Below, one piece after another: positions 51,775-62,047 of a stretch of 64,000 bases of DNA. The DNA is from Pseudomonas sp. R84 (GTDB lineage: Bacteria > Pseudomonadota > Gammaproteobacteria > Pseudomonadales > Pseudomonadaceae). Location of the stretch: NCBI RefSeq assembly GCF_009834515.1, contig NZ_CP019426.1:3895501-3959500 (forward strand). The letters run 5' to 3'. Numbering within the stretch: position 1 is the stretch's first letter; each line of letters begins with the position of its first letter. The translations under genes and the position numbers were made by a program. The notes under the pieces were generated by a model. That model saw only the letters and a program-made list of their open reading frames with translations, had not been told where the DNA came from and made no database searches.

Positions 51775-51965
51775 CCCTCCCGAAACGTCGGACCGCCCAG
51801 AGGTAGAGGGAGCCGACCGAGGTGTCTGGCGTCATCCATCGACCTGAAAGACTGAGTCGATTATGGATTCAGAAGAAAACTCTCACGTCGGCGTACCTCT
51901 TCAATATCCCACGGTCAGTCCCCTCTCCCTCTGGGCGGTCCGACGTTTCGGGAGGGTTAGGGTGA
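51766..51965. repeat. 45-bp inverted repeat with two mismatches
   Basis: The left arm 51766-51810 is the inverse of 51921-51965 except at two positions; the outer part is the TCACCCTAGCCCTC family also seen at 4504-4849, and the inner part (CGAAACGTCGGACCGCCCAG) is specific to this site. The stretch 51811-51920 and on to 52108 holds no gene. Confidence 0.88.
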
Positions 51966-52108
51966 TCGGCCTTTGACTGTATCGCACTGTATACCCCGAA
52001 GCCGCAGACACACCAAAAGCACAATCCGCCACCCCGCCGACACATCCCCGATACACCCCGACGCTGAAATGCCCCGGTCGATTTCATTCAATTCACCGGA
52101 GCTGCACC

Positions 52109-52624
52109 ATGACCACCACTCTTTCAACCGCCGTCAAACACCTGCACCTGAACCTCGACCGCGCCGGCACCTGGCTCGCCCCGCTGACACTGCGCCTGTT
52201 CATCGCCTGGGAGTTCTTCGAATCCGGGCTGGAGAAATTCAACGGGCAGAACTGGTTCGAAGACATTCAGGACAGATTCCCCTTCCCGTTCGATCAACTG
52301 CCGGCAACGCTGAACTGGGAACTGTCGATGTGGGCCGAGCTGATCGGTGCGCTAGCGATTCTGGTGGGGTTCGGCACGCGCATCTCAGCGATTTCGCTGA
52401 TCGTGGTCACTGTCGTCGCCACCGCCGCCGTGCACTGGCCCGCTGACTGGTCGTCACTGAGTGAATTGGCACAGGGTTATGCGATCACTAACAAAGGCTT
52501 CGGCAACTTCAAGCTGCCGGCGATTTACCTCGCCGCGTTGCTACCGTTGGTATTCGCCGGAGCGGGCAAGTTGAGTGTCGATGCGTGGTTGGCGCGGGTG
52601 TTCTGGAACAGAAGCACCCGCTGA
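52109..52624 (+). CDS. DoxX-family membrane protein
   Basis: The 171-residue product has four hydrophobic segments and the DoxX pattern [42 protein letters not shown] and [23 protein letters not shown]. The role of this family is unclear. A GGAG-like site lies before the ATG. It is convergent with the L,D-transpeptidase gene. Confidence 0.87.
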   Translation: MTTTLSTAVKHLHLNLDRAGTWLAPLTLRLFIAWEFFESGLEKFNGQNWFEDIQDRFPFPFDQLPATLNWELSMWAELIGALAILVGFGTRISAISLIVVTVVATAAVHWPADWSSLSELAQGYAITNKGFGNFKLPAIYLAALLPLVFAGAGKLSVDAWLARVFWNRSTR

Positions 52625-52627
52625 GGC

Positions 52628-54244
52628 TTAGTGCGCCCGGTCGAGTCCGGCGAGCAACGCGCTGTCACGGCTGTAAATGTCTGGCGAGTAACGCACACGG
52701 CCGCTGCTGTCGACCTGTGCGGTCCAGTAAGTCATCAGGATGGGCACCGGCGCCGACAGACGGAATTCGTGGGTGGTGCCGGTGGCCAGCAGGGTTTCGG
52801 TGCGGGCCTTTTCCGCCGGGGTGAGCAGCAGATCGCGCAGTTGCATCGGATGCTCGACCCGCACACAGCCCGAACTGAAAGCACGCGGGCCTTTTTCGAA
52901 CAGCGCCTTGCTCGGCGTGTCGTGCAGGTACACCGAAAACGGGTTGGGGAAGCGGATGACCATTTGCCCCAGCGGATTACGCGGCCCGGCGTCCTGACGC
53001 AGCATGATGTTACCGGGGTTGTCCCAGTCGATATCCGCTGCCGCCAGCGGCTGACCGTTAGCGTCGAGCACTTGCAGGTTCTGGCGGCTGAGGAAGGTCT
53101 GGTCCTTGCGGATTTCCGGCAGTTTGTCTTCCTTCCAGATGGTTGGCGGCACGGTCCAGGTCGGGTTCAAGGTCAGGCGTGTCACCCGGGATTTCAGCAA
53201 CGGCGTCTGGCGCTCGGCGCGACCCACCTGAGTGCGCGTCTGCCACACCGGCACGCCGCTCTGATACAACGTCAGTTCAGCAGCGGCGACGTTGACCAGC
53301 AGGCCATTGGGTTCCATGTCCTGGGCCATCCAGCGGAAACGTTCGAGGTTGACCCGCAGCTGTTCACGACGAATTAGCGGACTGATGTTGAGTTCGGCAA
53401 TCGTGCCCGGCCCGACCACACCGTCAGCCTGTAGGGAATGGTTGGCCTGAAAACTCTTCACCGCATCAACCAGCACGTCGTCATAAGCATTGTCAGGCGT
53501 GCCAACGACGTGAGTCAGGTAGCCTTCGCTGTACAGCCGCTGAGCCAGTTCCGGCACACGTTTGTCTTCCATGGCCGGGCGCAACAGCGGCCCGTTGCCC
53601 ACCGCTTGCCATTGCGGCAAAGCCGTGAGCCGTTGCGCCGCATAGAGCTGACGCAAGTCCTGATATTGCGCCAGACGCGGACGGGCCAGATCGAACGCGA
53701 CGGCAATGTCGTGCATGCCCGGTACGGCGATCGCCAACAATTCCGCCTGACGGTCACGCGGGCTGTCATCGGCATGCCACAGCGGTTCGAAGTGCGATTG
53801 CAGCAGGCGACCGTAGTGCAAATCCTGCAGGGCCTGCAGGTAGTTGCGACTGATGTCGATGTCGGCGCACAACTCGCCATCCTGCGGCGCCGTGGTCGCG
53901 ATCGGGTAACGTTTTGGATTGAGACCATCATCGGCCAACAGCTGCAATTGCGAGCGCAACACCGGCAATCGTGCCGACTCACTGGCCCACACCGGCATCC
54001 AGTCCTGCTGCTGGTAGAAGGCTTGCAATTGACTCAGCGCCGGGCCGTTGAGCTGTGCCGCAATCGCCGGGCATGACTGCGCCAGACTGATCAAAACCGC
54101 CTGCAACGGACTTTGCGGCTCGACCGGCATTTCCGCCGGTGGCGTTGGCAATGTCTCCAGCGGCGGCAACGGCTCATCGGCACAAGCGACAAACGGCGCA
54201 GCGAGCAAACAAATGCTCAAGTAGCATGCGTACTTTTTGAACAA
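52628..54244 (-). CDS. L,D-transpeptidase, YcbB/LdtD type
   Basis: The 538-residue product has a signal peptide (CYLSICLLAAPFVACA), a scaffold domain (LQAFYQQQDWMPVW), a peptidoglycan-binding domain (DAVKSFQANHSLQADGVVGPGTIAELN) and a YkuD catalytic domain (LGQMVIRFPNPFSVYLHDTPSKALF) with the active site in AFSSGCVRVEHPMQL. It forms 3-3 cross-links or attaches proteins in the periplasm. The cysteine at the end of the signal may alternatively be a lipid site. It is divergent from the YkuD-type gene at 54396. Confidence 0.9.
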   Translation of the reverse strand: MFKKYACYLSICLLAAPFVACADEPLPPLETLPTPPAEMPVEPQSPLQAVLISLAQSCPAIAAQLNGPALSQLQAFYQQQDWMPVWASESARLPVLRSQLQLLADDGLNPKRYPIATTAPQDGELCADIDISRNYLQALQDLHYGRLLQSHFEPLWHADDSPRDRQAELLAIAVPGMHDIAVAFDLARPRLAQYQDLRQLYAAQRLTALPQWQAVGNGPLLRPAMEDKRVPELAQRLYSEGYLTHVVGTPDNAYDDVLVDAVKSFQANHSLQADGVVGPGTIAELNISPLIRREQLRVNLERFRWMAQDMEPNGLLVNVAAAELTLYQSGVPVWQTRTQVGRAERQTPLLKSRVTRLTLNPTWTVPPTIWKEDKLPEIRKDQTFLSRQNLQVLDANGQPLAAADIDWDNPGNIMLRQDAGPRNPLGQMVIRFPNPFSVYLHDTPSKALFEKGPRAFSSGCVRVEHPMQLRDLLLTPAEKARTETLLATGTTHEFRLSAPVPILMTYWTAQVDSSGRVRYSPDIYSRDSALLAGLDRAH

Positions 54245-54395
54245 CTGCTTTACTCCAATCCATGGCCGTCTAGATGATGGCCAACCTTACATCAGGTGCG
54301 CTGAACAGTCAGGCTCGATCGACGGGCTTGCGGGTATTGACTGGGAGTCAGGAGCCAAAGTGCCAAATAAGTAGCAATTGAGGACACTTTATAAA

Positions 54396-55109
54396 ATGTT
54401 GACGTTTTTGCGCCGACTTCTGTTGACCACCGCGACCCTTGTCGTGGTGTCCAGTCCCGTTTTTGCCGCCGGCAAACCATCGCCGGTTCTCTTTACCAGC
54501 CTCGCGCACGCCGCGCCAGAACTCAATCCCCAAGCGCTGAAAGGTGCGTTGAACGCCATGCAATGCGCGGTCAACAACGGTGCGAAACCGTCCCGCCACC
54601 TGGCGATCATCGACTATTCGCAACCGTCCACCGAACGCCGACTGTGGATCTTCGACCTCAGCAAAAAGAAATTGGTGCTGCGCGATCTGGTTGCTCACGG
54701 CTCCAATTCCGGGGAAAACTTCGCCACGCAGTTTTCCAATGTCGAAGGCAGCTACCAGTCCAGCCTTGGCCTGTTCCGCACGCAGGAAAGCTACAGCGGC
54801 ACCCACGGTTATTCGCTGCGCATGGACGGTCTGGAGCCAGGCTTCAATGACATGGCTCGCGATCGCGCGATCGTCATTCACGCCGCCAGTTATGTGAATC
54901 CGTTGTGGAGCAAGAAACAGGGGCGCATCGGCCGCAGCCAGGGTTGCCCAGCGGTTCGGCCACAGATCGCCAAGCAGGTGATCGACCGGTTGAAGAATGG
55001 CCAGTTCATGTTTTCGTGGTACCCGGATCAGCGCTGGCTGAAGTCGTCGCCGTATCTGAACTGCCAGCCGCAGCAGGTGGCGAGCATTCTCAATACCCAC
55101 GCGAGCTGA
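54396..55109 (+). CDS. Secreted murein L,D-transpeptidase catalytic-domain protein
   Basis: The 237-residue product has a signal peptide (TFLRRLLLTTATLVVVSSPVFAA) and a YkuD_2-type domain: RLWIFDLSKKKLVLRDLVAHG, GLFRTQESYSGTHGYSLRMDGLE, and the active site AIVIHAASYVNP ... RIGRSQGCPAVRP. It lies divergently next to the larger L,D-transpeptidase, so both probably modify the cell wall. Confidence 0.88.
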   Translation: MLTFLRRLLLTTATLVVVSSPVFAAGKPSPVLFTSLAHAAPELNPQALKGALNAMQCAVNNGAKPSRHLAIIDYSQPSTERRLWIFDLSKKKLVLRDLVAHGSNSGENFATQFSNVEGSYQSSLGLFRTQESYSGTHGYSLRMDGLEPGFNDMARDRAIVIHAASYVNPLWSKKQGRIGRSQGCPAVRPQIAKQVIDRLKNGQFMFSWYPDQRWLKSSPYLNCQPQQVASILNTHAS

Positions 55110-55128
55110 CAGAGCACCCCAAATCCCC

Positions 55129-55218
55129 TGTAGGAGTGAGCCTGCTCGCGATAGCGGTGTGTCAGCCAACACAGATGGTGCCTGACACACCGCTATCGCG
55201 AGCAGGCTCACTCCTACA
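55129..55218. repeat. REP pair (inverted)
   Basis: Inverted REP halves (TGTAGGAGTGAGCCTGCTCGC and inverse) after the transpeptidase gene. Confidence 0.9.
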
Positions 55219-55350
55219 TTTGATCTCTGTCAGCCCCATGTTTCATTACAACTTTGTCATTCAGCTGTCGGTTTGCCGTGCGGATCGCTCGGTAGCCTGA
55301 AGTTGTCCCGGCACCAATGCCGATCAACCATGACCACTGAGTGACTGACC

Positions 55351-55608
55351 ATGAAAACCCTCCTGCTCGCCCTCACCGCCCTCCTTGCCACCGGCAGCGT
55401 GTTCGCTGCGAACATGCCCGACAGCGCCGTGATTCATGACAAATCCGGCTTCTATGTCAATCTGGATGTCGACAAAGTCCTGTCCAGCACCGATATTTCA
55501 CAAGCGTGTGGCGTGGTCCCGGCGCAATTGAATTACCTCGACCATCAGGGCCGCGAACATGTGCTGGACTATCAGGTACAAGGCAGCGGCTGCATCAATG
55601 ACCACTGA
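55351..55608 (+). CDS. DUF2790 family small secreted protein
   Basis: The 85-residue product has a signal peptide (KTLLLALTALLATGSVFAA) and a mature domain with two Cys and the pattern SQACGVVPAQLNYLDHQGREHVLDYQ, typical of Pseudomonas DUF2790. Such genes are often found next to heavy-metal-type two-component systems, as here: the response regulator starts 9 bases downstream. It may be a target of, or co-regulated with, that system. Confidence 0.88.
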   Translation: MKTLLLALTALLATGSVFAANMPDSAVIHDKSGFYVNLDVDKVLSSTDISQACGVVPAQLNYLDHQGREHVLDYQVQGSGCINDH

Positions 55609-55617
55609 GACTGATCG

Positions 55618-56289
55618 ATGAATATTCTGGTTGTCGAAGACGAACCCAAGGCGGGCAACTACCTGCTCAACGGTCTGCAGGAACTGGGTTACAGCGTCAG
55701 TCTCGCCCGCGACGGTGCCGACGGGCTGCACCTGGCGCTGGAACACAGTTTCGATGTGATCGTGCTCGATGTGATGATGCCGAAAATGGATGGCTGGGAA
55801 GTCCTGCGCCGGTTGCGCAAGGAAGCCGACACACCGGTGCTGTTCCTCACCGCCCGCGATGACATCGCTGACCGCGTCAAAGGCCTCGAACTGGGCGCCG
55901 ACGATTACCTGATCAAGCCGTTTTCCTTCGCCGAACTGGTGGCGCGCCTGCGCACTCTGACCCGGCGCGGGCCGATTCATGAAGACGAACAACTGCAAGT
56001 CGCCGACCTGCAGATTGACGTGCTCAAACGCCGCGTGAGCCGTGCTGGGGTGCGCATCACCCTGACCAACAAGGAGTTCGCCTTGTTGCAGTTGTTCGCC
56101 AGCCATACCGGGCAGGTTCTCGCCCGTTCGCTGATTGCCTCACGGGTGTGGGACATGAATTTCGACAGCGACACCAATGTGGTCGATGTCGCGGTGCGCC
56201 GCTTGCGGGCGAAGATCGATGATCCGTTCCAGCTCAAGCTGATCCACAGCGTGCGCGGCATCGGCTATCGCTTCGATACGCAGCCATGA
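55618..56289 (+). CDS. OmpR-family heavy-metal response regulator
   Basis: The 223-residue product has a receiver domain ([19 protein letters not shown], phospho-Asp in [40 protein letters not shown]) and a winged helix ([33 protein letters not shown]). It belongs to the CopR/CzcR/IrlR group. Its end overlaps the kinase start (ATGA). Confidence 0.92.
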   Translation: MNILVVEDEPKAGNYLLNGLQELGYSVSLARDGADGLHLALEHSFDVIVLDVMMPKMDGWEVLRRLRKEADTPVLFLTARDDIADRVKGLELGADDYLIKPFSFAELVARLRTLTRRGPIHEDEQLQVADLQIDVLKRRVSRAGVRITLTNKEFALLQLFASHTGQVLARSLIASRVWDMNFDSDTNVVDVAVRRLRAKIDDPFQLKLIHSVRGIGYRFDTQP

Positions 56290-57689
56290 GCGGCCATCGC
56301 CCTTATTCGCTGACCTTGCGCCTGGCGCTGGTGTTCGCCCTGCTAGCGTTCGCTTCGCTGGCCGGTCTCGGTGCCGCGCTGTACAACGAACTGGAGCAAC
56401 AGTTGATCCGCCGTGATGACACCGCGCTGGTCAGCCGTGTCGATCAACTGCGCACCTTTCTCAACGACAGCAACGCCCTGGAGCTGATCAAGAACAAACC
56501 GGCGCTGTTCCAGAACATGCTCGGTAACCGCGAAGCGCTGCTGACCATTGGCACGCCGGGGCAAACGCCGTTGCTGGTGGTCAACCCGGGTAATCTGAAG
56601 CCGCCGACGTTGCCGGCGGTGCCCATCGACCAGGCGATGACGCTCAAGGACGTGCAGCATCTGCCGAGTGTCGACGGCGTGCCGTTTTCGGCAGTGGCAG
56701 CGAGTATCGATTCCGGCGAACTGGGCAATCTGCAAGTCACCACCGGGCGCCTGATGAGCGAGCGCACCGCGATGCTCGCCAATTACCGCTTGAGTGTTTA
56801 TGGCCTCGCCTCGCTGGCGGCGCTGTTGCTGGCGGTGGTCGGTTGTTTGCTGGTGTATCGCGGTTTGCTGCCGTTGCGGCGACTGGCGAAGCACGCTCAC
56901 GGTATCGGCGTCGGCAATCTTGGCGAACGGCTTGCCAGCAGCGGTGCGCCGCGAGAATTGCAGCCAATGATCGAAGCCTTTAATGCCATGCTTGATCGAC
57001 TCGCCAAGGGCTTTGCACAGTTGAGTCAGGTGTCCACCGACATGGCCCACGAGTTGCGCACGCCGATCAACAATCTGCTTGGCGAAACCCAGGTTGCGCT
57101 GCAGCAGAACCGCAGCATCGAGGCCTATCAGCAATTGCTCGCTTCCAATGTTGAAGAGCTCGAACGTTTGACGCGGATGCTCGACAACATGCTGTTTCTC
57201 GCCCGTACCGATCCGGCCAGTGCCCTGAGCCAGCGCCAGGAGCTGGACGCGGCGGATGAAATGCAGCGCATTGCCGATTACTTTGAAGGGCTGGCAGCGG
57301 ATGTCGGTGTATGTATCGAGGCGCGCGGCAGCGGTGTGATCTGGGCCGAGCCGATGCTGTTAAGGCGCGCGTTGGCCAATCTGTGCGCCAATGCGATCAA
57401 GTACGGCGCGGCGAATTCGACGGTGCAGGTGGAAGCGACTGCCGAAGCGGATGGCAGTTATTTACGGGTAAGAAACCACGGCGCGACCATTGCGCCGGAA
57501 CATCTGGCGCGACTGTTCGAACGCTTCTACCGCGTTGATCAATCCCGTGAGCGCTCGGCGCAATCGAATGGGCTGGGCTTGTCGATTGTCGCGACCATCA
57601 TGCAGTTGCATCAGGGCCGCTACAGCGCCAGCAGTGCCGATGGCGTCACCTGCTTCGAACTGTTCTTCCCCGCCCGGCAATCAACATAA
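56286..57689 (+). CDS. Heavy-metal-type sensor histidine kinase
   Basis: The 467-residue product has a transmembrane segment near residues 10-30, a periplasmic sensor region to about 155, a second segment near 165-190, a HAMP domain ([20 protein letters not shown]), HisKA with [15 protein letters not shown], and an ATPase domain ([32 protein letters not shown]). Length and layout match CusS/CopS-type sensors. The metal or signal cannot be read from the sequence. Confidence 0.92.
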   Translation: MSGHRPYSLTLRLALVFALLAFASLAGLGAALYNELEQQLIRRDDTALVSRVDQLRTFLNDSNALELIKNKPALFQNMLGNREALLTIGTPGQTPLLVVNPGNLKPPTLPAVPIDQAMTLKDVQHLPSVDGVPFSAVAASIDSGELGNLQVTTGRLMSERTAMLANYRLSVYGLASLAALLLAVVGCLLVYRGLLPLRRLAKHAHGIGVGNLGERLASSGAPRELQPMIEAFNAMLDRLAKGFAQLSQVSTDMAHELRTPINNLLGETQVALQQNRSIEAYQQLLASNVEELERLTRMLDNMLFLARTDPASALSQRQELDAADEMQRIADYFEGLAADVGVCIEARGSGVIWAEPMLLRRALANLCANAIKYGAANSTVQVEATAEADGSYLRVRNHGATIAPEHLARLFERFYRVDQSRERSAQSNGLGLSIVATIMQLHQGRYSASSADGVTCFELFFPARQST

Positions 57690-57713
57690 ATCGCCAACAC
57701 ACCACAACCCCCT

Positions 57714-57847
57714 GTAGGAGCGAGCCTGCTCGCGAAAGCGCAGTGTCAGTCACCGGAGATATTGGCTGTGCCTGCTCGCGAAAGCGCAGTGTCAGTCACC
57801 GGAGATATTGGCTGTGCCGGCCTCTTCGCGAGCAGGCTCGCTCCTAC
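57714..57847. repeat. REP pair containing a 46-bp tandem duplication
   Basis: The unit at 57724-57769 is repeated exactly at 57770-57815, each with a REP half, and an inverse REP half follows at about 57824. This looks like a recent slip duplication of half a REP pair. Confidence 0.88.
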
Positions 57848-59214
57848 AGTTGAACTGCGCTCGGTTGATGATCAACGCCATGAGCATCAACGCCACCGCG
57901 ACGCCAAAAGTGATGTGCAATCCGCTGGCAATCGCCGTAGCCGGCGCCTGTGTCGGATCCCCCGCCGCCAGCGCAAACACCGCGCCCATCACCGCTGCCC
58001 CCGTGATCAAGCCGAGGTTGCGCGCCAGCCCGAGCATCGCCGAGACTACACCGCGTCGCTCCTGACGAACTCCGGCCATCAACCCGGTGTTGTTCGCCGC
58101 CTGAAACAGCGCATAACCGACGGCGACTACGGCAATCGGCAGCAAATAGGCGGGCAGCCCCAGACTCATCGGCAACAGCGCCAACAAGCTGCAACCGCAG
58201 GCAATCCCGAGCAACGCACCCGGCACGATCCGTCGCGCGCCGAAGCGATCCACCAAACGTCCCGCAGGTACACCACCAAACGCAGACAGCAATGGCCCGA
58301 CCGATAACGCCAGGCCAACCGCAGCATTGCTCAGACCCAATCCACGGCTGAGGTAAAACGGTCCGACCACCAGCGTGGTCATCATCACCGTCGTCACCAG
58401 CAACGTCAGCGTCAGGCTACCGCTCAGTCGAGGATCGCTGAACAGTGACAAGCAAATCAGCGGCGACTTGGCCTTCATCTCGACCCCGATGAACAATCCT
58501 GCGCCGCACAGGCTGGCCAGCAGCAATGGCAACATCAAACCTTCAAGCGTCATTGCCAGCGCATAGGCCGCCAGCGTCAGCACCAACACTGCGCTGCCAG
58601 AATAATCGAACGCTGCGCGCAACCCTGTTACCCGATCCGCTGGCAAAAAGCGGTACACCAGCCAAATATTGAGCAAACCCAATGGCACGTTGAGTAAAAA
58701 TATCGCCTGCCAGCCGACATGCGTCATCAACAGCCCGCCCAGCGACGGCCCGAGACTGGTGCCCGTCGCCGACATCGTCGCCAGCAACCCCATCGCGCTA
58801 CCCGCCCGCGATTTGGGCACGGCTTCTGACACCAGCGCCACCGTCAAGGCGAACATGATCGCCGCGCCAACGCCTTGCACCGCCCGCGCGCCAATCAGCC
58901 AGCCCAGTCCCGGAGCCAATGCGCAAGCCAACGAGGCGCTGGTGAAAATGCCGATCCCGATCAACAGCAGTCGACGTCGACCGAAGCCATCGCCCAGACG
59001 TCCGACACTGACGATCAGCGTGGTGATCGCCAACAGGTAAGCCAGCACGATCCACTGCACCTGTTGAAATGTCGCTTCAAACGCCGTCGCCAGAATCGGC
59101 AGCCCAGCATTGGCGATGCTGGTGTCCAGCGACGGCATCAACATCGACAGAGCCAGACTGGTCAGTGCCCATCGGGCGGGAGTGCTCAAGGGTTCTCGGG
59201 GCATGGTCGGCTCG
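57792..59214 (-). CDS. MFS drug-resistance-type transporter
   Basis: The product (about 473 residues from ATG 59214) is a 14-helix-type MFS transporter: SLALSMLMPSLDTSIANAGL, LIVSVGRLGDGFGRRRLLLIG, ARAVQGVGAAIMFALTVALV and SATGTSLGPSLGGLL. The last residues (SEPAREEAGTANISGD) are encoded by the REP pair, so the stop was set by the repeat. It is divergent from the LysR gene at 59308, which probably controls it. Confidence 0.9.
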
Positions 59215-59307
59215 CAACGCAAAGGTGATTCGCCATAGCCTGAGCCTCGACAACACACGGCGCAAGACGCATGCTTTGCACTCGATACCTGCACAGAACG
59301 CCATATC

Positions 59308-60195
59308 ATGAGCACTCCGGATCTGAACCTGCTGATCACCCTCGACGTCTTGCTGCGCGAAGGCAGCGTCGTCCGTGCCGCGAAATGCCTGCGATTGAGC
59401 CCTTCGGCCATGAGTCGCGCCCTCGCCCGTCTGCGCGAAACCACCGGTGATCCGTTGCTGGTGCGCGCGGGGCGGGGCCTGGTGCCAACGCCGCGTGCAT
59501 TGGAGTTGCGCGAGCGAGTCAGTCTGTTGGTGCAGGACGCCGAAGCGGTTTTACGGCCAGCCGAAGTGCTCGACCCCAGCCGGTTGCAACGCACCTTCAC
59601 CCTGCGCAACACCGACGGCTTTGTCGAAACCTTCGCCGCCGCCCTGCTCGCGCGTATCGCCGAAGAGGCGCCTGGTGTGCGTCTGCGTTTTGTGCAGAAA
59701 GCCGACAAGGACAGCACGCCGCTGCGCGAGGGCCGCGTCGATCTGGAAACCGGCGTGGTCGATGACAGCACCGACCCGACGCTGCACAGCCGCATCCTGT
59801 TTCAGGATCAGTGGATTGGTGTGGTGCGTGAGGGGCATCCCTTGAGCACGGGAAAAATCACCAGCAAGCGCTTTGCCGGCGGCGAGCACATTCTGATCTC
59901 CCGACGCGGGCGCAGCAGTGGCCCGGTCGACGAAGCCTTACTCGCGTTCGGACTGACGCGGGACATCGTCACTTCATTCGGTGGATTCTCGGCGGCGCTG
60001 ACGCTGGTGCGTGAATCAGAGCTGATCGCCACGGTCCCGCAGCGTCATACCAGCAAACTGCGCACGGGCCTGCACAGTTTCGCCCTGCCCTTTGCGATGC
60101 CGGACATCAGCGTGTCGATGCTCTGGCATCCGCGCATGGACGCTGACCCGGCGCATCGCTGGTTGCGCGATTGTGTACGGCAGGTCTGCGCTTAA
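59308..60195 (+). CDS. LysR-family transcriptional regulator
   Basis: The 295-residue product has the N-terminal LysR helix-turn-helix (DLNLLITLDVLLREGSVVRAAKCLRLSPSAMSRALARLRE) and a substrate-binding domain. It is divergent from the MFS transporter with 93 bases between, so it is likely the regulator of that transporter. Its last codon overlaps the end of the convergent SleB-type gene by four bases. Confidence 0.92.
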   Translation: MSTPDLNLLITLDVLLREGSVVRAAKCLRLSPSAMSRALARLRETTGDPLLVRAGRGLVPTPRALELRERVSLLVQDAEAVLRPAEVLDPSRLQRTFTLRNTDGFVETFAAALLARIAEEAPGVRLRFVQKADKDSTPLREGRVDLETGVVDDSTDPTLHSRILFQDQWIGVVREGHPLSTGKITSKRFAGGEHILISRRGRSSGPVDEALLAFGLTRDIVTSFGGFSAALTLVRESELIATVPQRHTSKLRTGLHSFALPFAMPDISVSMLWHPRMDADPAHRWLRDCVRQVCA

Positions 60196-60812
60196 CGCGC
60201 ATCGCCACCTGCTGGTTTATAGAAGAGGAATTTTTTCGTTTCGGCGGTCTTGCGGTATTCCTTGGCCCAGCTCGGATGCACATTGCGGTCGTGGAAATAC
60301 AGCGCGCCGTTGGTGCGATCCTTGAGCTGGCGGTTCAGCGCTTTGCGGGCAATATCCTTGGCCAGCGTGTATTCGGCATCTTCCTTGACCTGATCCGGCT
60401 TGCCGTCGCACCACCAGGAAAACTGGCAGCTCTTGCTTTCCGAGCCTTGTTTGACGACAGCGCAGACCGTGTCGGGAAAGCCTTCGTGGCCGAGACGATT
60501 CATCACCACACTGGCCACGGCTTCCATTTCCGGCGTGTCCTTGCCTTTGGCTTCCCAGTAGATACTGCGCGCCAGGCAAGTGATCGGATCGTCCAGCGGC
60601 GCCGCGCCGGCCGGATCGACCGCTTGCACTTCGGTCGGGGTGATCGCTTCGGTTTTCGGTGCCGGTGCGGCGCTGACTTTGTCCGCCGCTTTTTCTTCCA
60701 GCACTTGGGCTTTTTCTTCAGCCTTCGCTTTGATCGGGGCCTGATCGGTGGCCCATGCAGAGCCTGCCAACAGGGTGAATACGAGACAACCCGCCCAGCC
60801 TTTCAATCCCAT
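60192..60812 (-). CDS. SleB-type cell-wall hydrolase
   Basis: The product (206 residues from ATG 60812) has a signal peptide (KGWAGCLVFTLLAGSAWAT), a charged Lys/Ala/Glu-rich linker (about 22-70) and the hydrolase_2 domain: ARSIYWEAKGKDTPEMEAVA, SVVMNRLGHEGFPDTVCAVV, CQFSWWCDG and GALYFHDRNVHPSW, with the catalytic Glu in YWEAKG. It acts on peptidoglycan. Longer in-frame starts add sequence without family features. Confidence 0.88.
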   Translation of the reverse strand: MGLKGWAGCLVFTLLAGSAWATDQAPIKAKAEEKAQVLEEKAADKVSAAPAPKTEAITPTEVQAVDPAGAAPLDDPITCLARSIYWEAKGKDTPEMEAVASVVMNRLGHEGFPDTVCAVVKQGSESKSCQFSWWCDGKPDQVKEDAEYTLAKDIARKALNRQLKDRTNGALYFHDRNVHPSWAKEYRKTAETKKFLFYKPAGGDAR

Positions 60813-61011
60813 GTCTGTTCTTCCGGCAGCGCCCGAGTCGGGCAAGGTATTACGTCGGGGAGACACCCGGTTTCCGGGGCCTTCGGTGAGTGTAGACGGC
60901 AAATCCAGAGGCAAAGTTGCGCAGGAAAACCGCTGAATGAAGAAAAAAGACATTGCACTCACCGGGGGCCTTTCGCGCATCATGGGCGCATTCAGCTCAA
61001 GGGAGATTTCC

Positions 61012-61863
61012 ATGCGCTTCATGCCATCTGTTTTGCGTCTTGCCGCGTTGTCCGTGGGCGTTGTGTTTGCCATCCCGGCGCTGGCCGGCGATGAGTCGCA
61101 ATTGATCGAGTCGATCAACAGCTACCGCAGCCAACCTCAGCGTTGCGGATCGCAGGCATCGAATGAACTGTCACCACTGTCGGCTGATCCACGGCTGAGA
61201 TTACGTGCCACCGGTGCTGTCGATCTTCAGCAAGCCATGGCCAGCGCCAGTTATCCGATGGTCAATGTGCAGGCGATCACGCTCAACGGCCCGCGTGATG
61301 CGGCGTCGGCGATGAAGGCGATTCAGGAAAGTTTCTGTCAGGTGGTGCTGGATCCGCAGTTTGTCGATGTCGGTGTCAGCCGCGACGACCGTGACTGGCG
61401 CATTGTCCTGGCGCGGCCGCTGCTGTCGGCCAAGCTCGGTGATGCGCAAAGTGAGGGGCAGAAATTGCTCAGTGAACTCAACGTCGCCCGCAGTCAGGCG
61501 CGTCAGTGTGGCGGTCAGGCGTTCGCCGCTGCCGCACCGCTGGCCTGGAACGCGACACTGGGCACGATCGCCCAGGATCACAGCCGCGATATGGCCAACA
61601 ACAATTACTTCGATCACAAGGACCGTGACGGCCGCACCCCGGGCGATCGCGCGGAACTGGCCGGTTACAGCGGGCAACTGGTCGGCGAAAACATCGCCGC
61701 CGGCCAAGACACCGTGCACAAAGTCGTCGAAGGCTGGCTCACCAGCCCCGGCCACTGCGCCAACCTGATGAACCCGCAATACCAGGAACTCGGCGCCGCC
61801 TACGCGACCGACCCGAAAAGCAGTGCCGGCATCTACTGGACCGCGATGTTCGGCGCCCAGTAA
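61012..61863 (+). CDS. Secreted CAP-superfamily protein with two CAP-like domains
   Basis: The product (283 residues from ATG 61012, with AAGGGAG upstream) has a signal peptide (SVLRLAALSVGVVFAIPALA). Residues about 23-150 are a degenerate CAP-like domain (LIESINSYRSQPQRCGSQAS, LRLRATGAVDLQQAMA), and residues about 155-283 form a complete one: LLSELNVARSQARQCGG, HSRDMANNNYFDHKDRDGRTPGDRAELAGYSG, and GWLTSPGHCANLMNPQYQELGAAY. The second has the conserved His and Glu residues. Function unknown. Confidence 0.88.
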   Translation: MRFMPSVLRLAALSVGVVFAIPALAGDESQLIESINSYRSQPQRCGSQASNELSPLSADPRLRLRATGAVDLQQAMASASYPMVNVQAITLNGPRDAASAMKAIQESFCQVVLDPQFVDVGVSRDDRDWRIVLARPLLSAKLGDAQSEGQKLLSELNVARSQARQCGGQAFAAAAPLAWNATLGTIAQDHSRDMANNNYFDHKDRDGRTPGDRAELAGYSGQLVGENIAAGQDTVHKVVEGWLTSPGHCANLMNPQYQELGAAYATDPKSSAGIYWTAMFGAQ

Positions 61864-61890
61864 GCCCAATCGCAAAAACACCACAACACC

Positions 61891-61980
61891 TGTGGGAGCG
61901 AGCCTGCTCGCGAAGAGGCCATTACATTCAACACCAATGTTGTCTGACCTGCCGCCTTCGCGAGCAGGCGAAGGCCTACA
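61891..61980. repeat. REP pair (inverted, imperfect)
   Basis: TGTGGGAGCGAGCCTGCTCGCGAA and a degenerate inverse (TTCGCGAGCAGGCGAAGGCC) downstream of the CAP gene. Confidence 0.85.
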
Positions 61981-62014
61981 GGGGGTAGTCAGTGACCTCA
62001 AGATCGGCGGCAAT

Positions 62015-62043
62015 AAAAAACCGGAGCCATGCTCCGGTTTTTT
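62015..62043. terminator. Bidirectional terminator
   Basis: AAAAAACCGGAGC, loop CAT, then GCTCCGGTTTTTT: a 13-bp perfect stem with A and T runs on both sides. It serves the convergent CAP gene and the cio operon. Confidence 0.88.
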
Positions 62044-62047
62044 ATGG

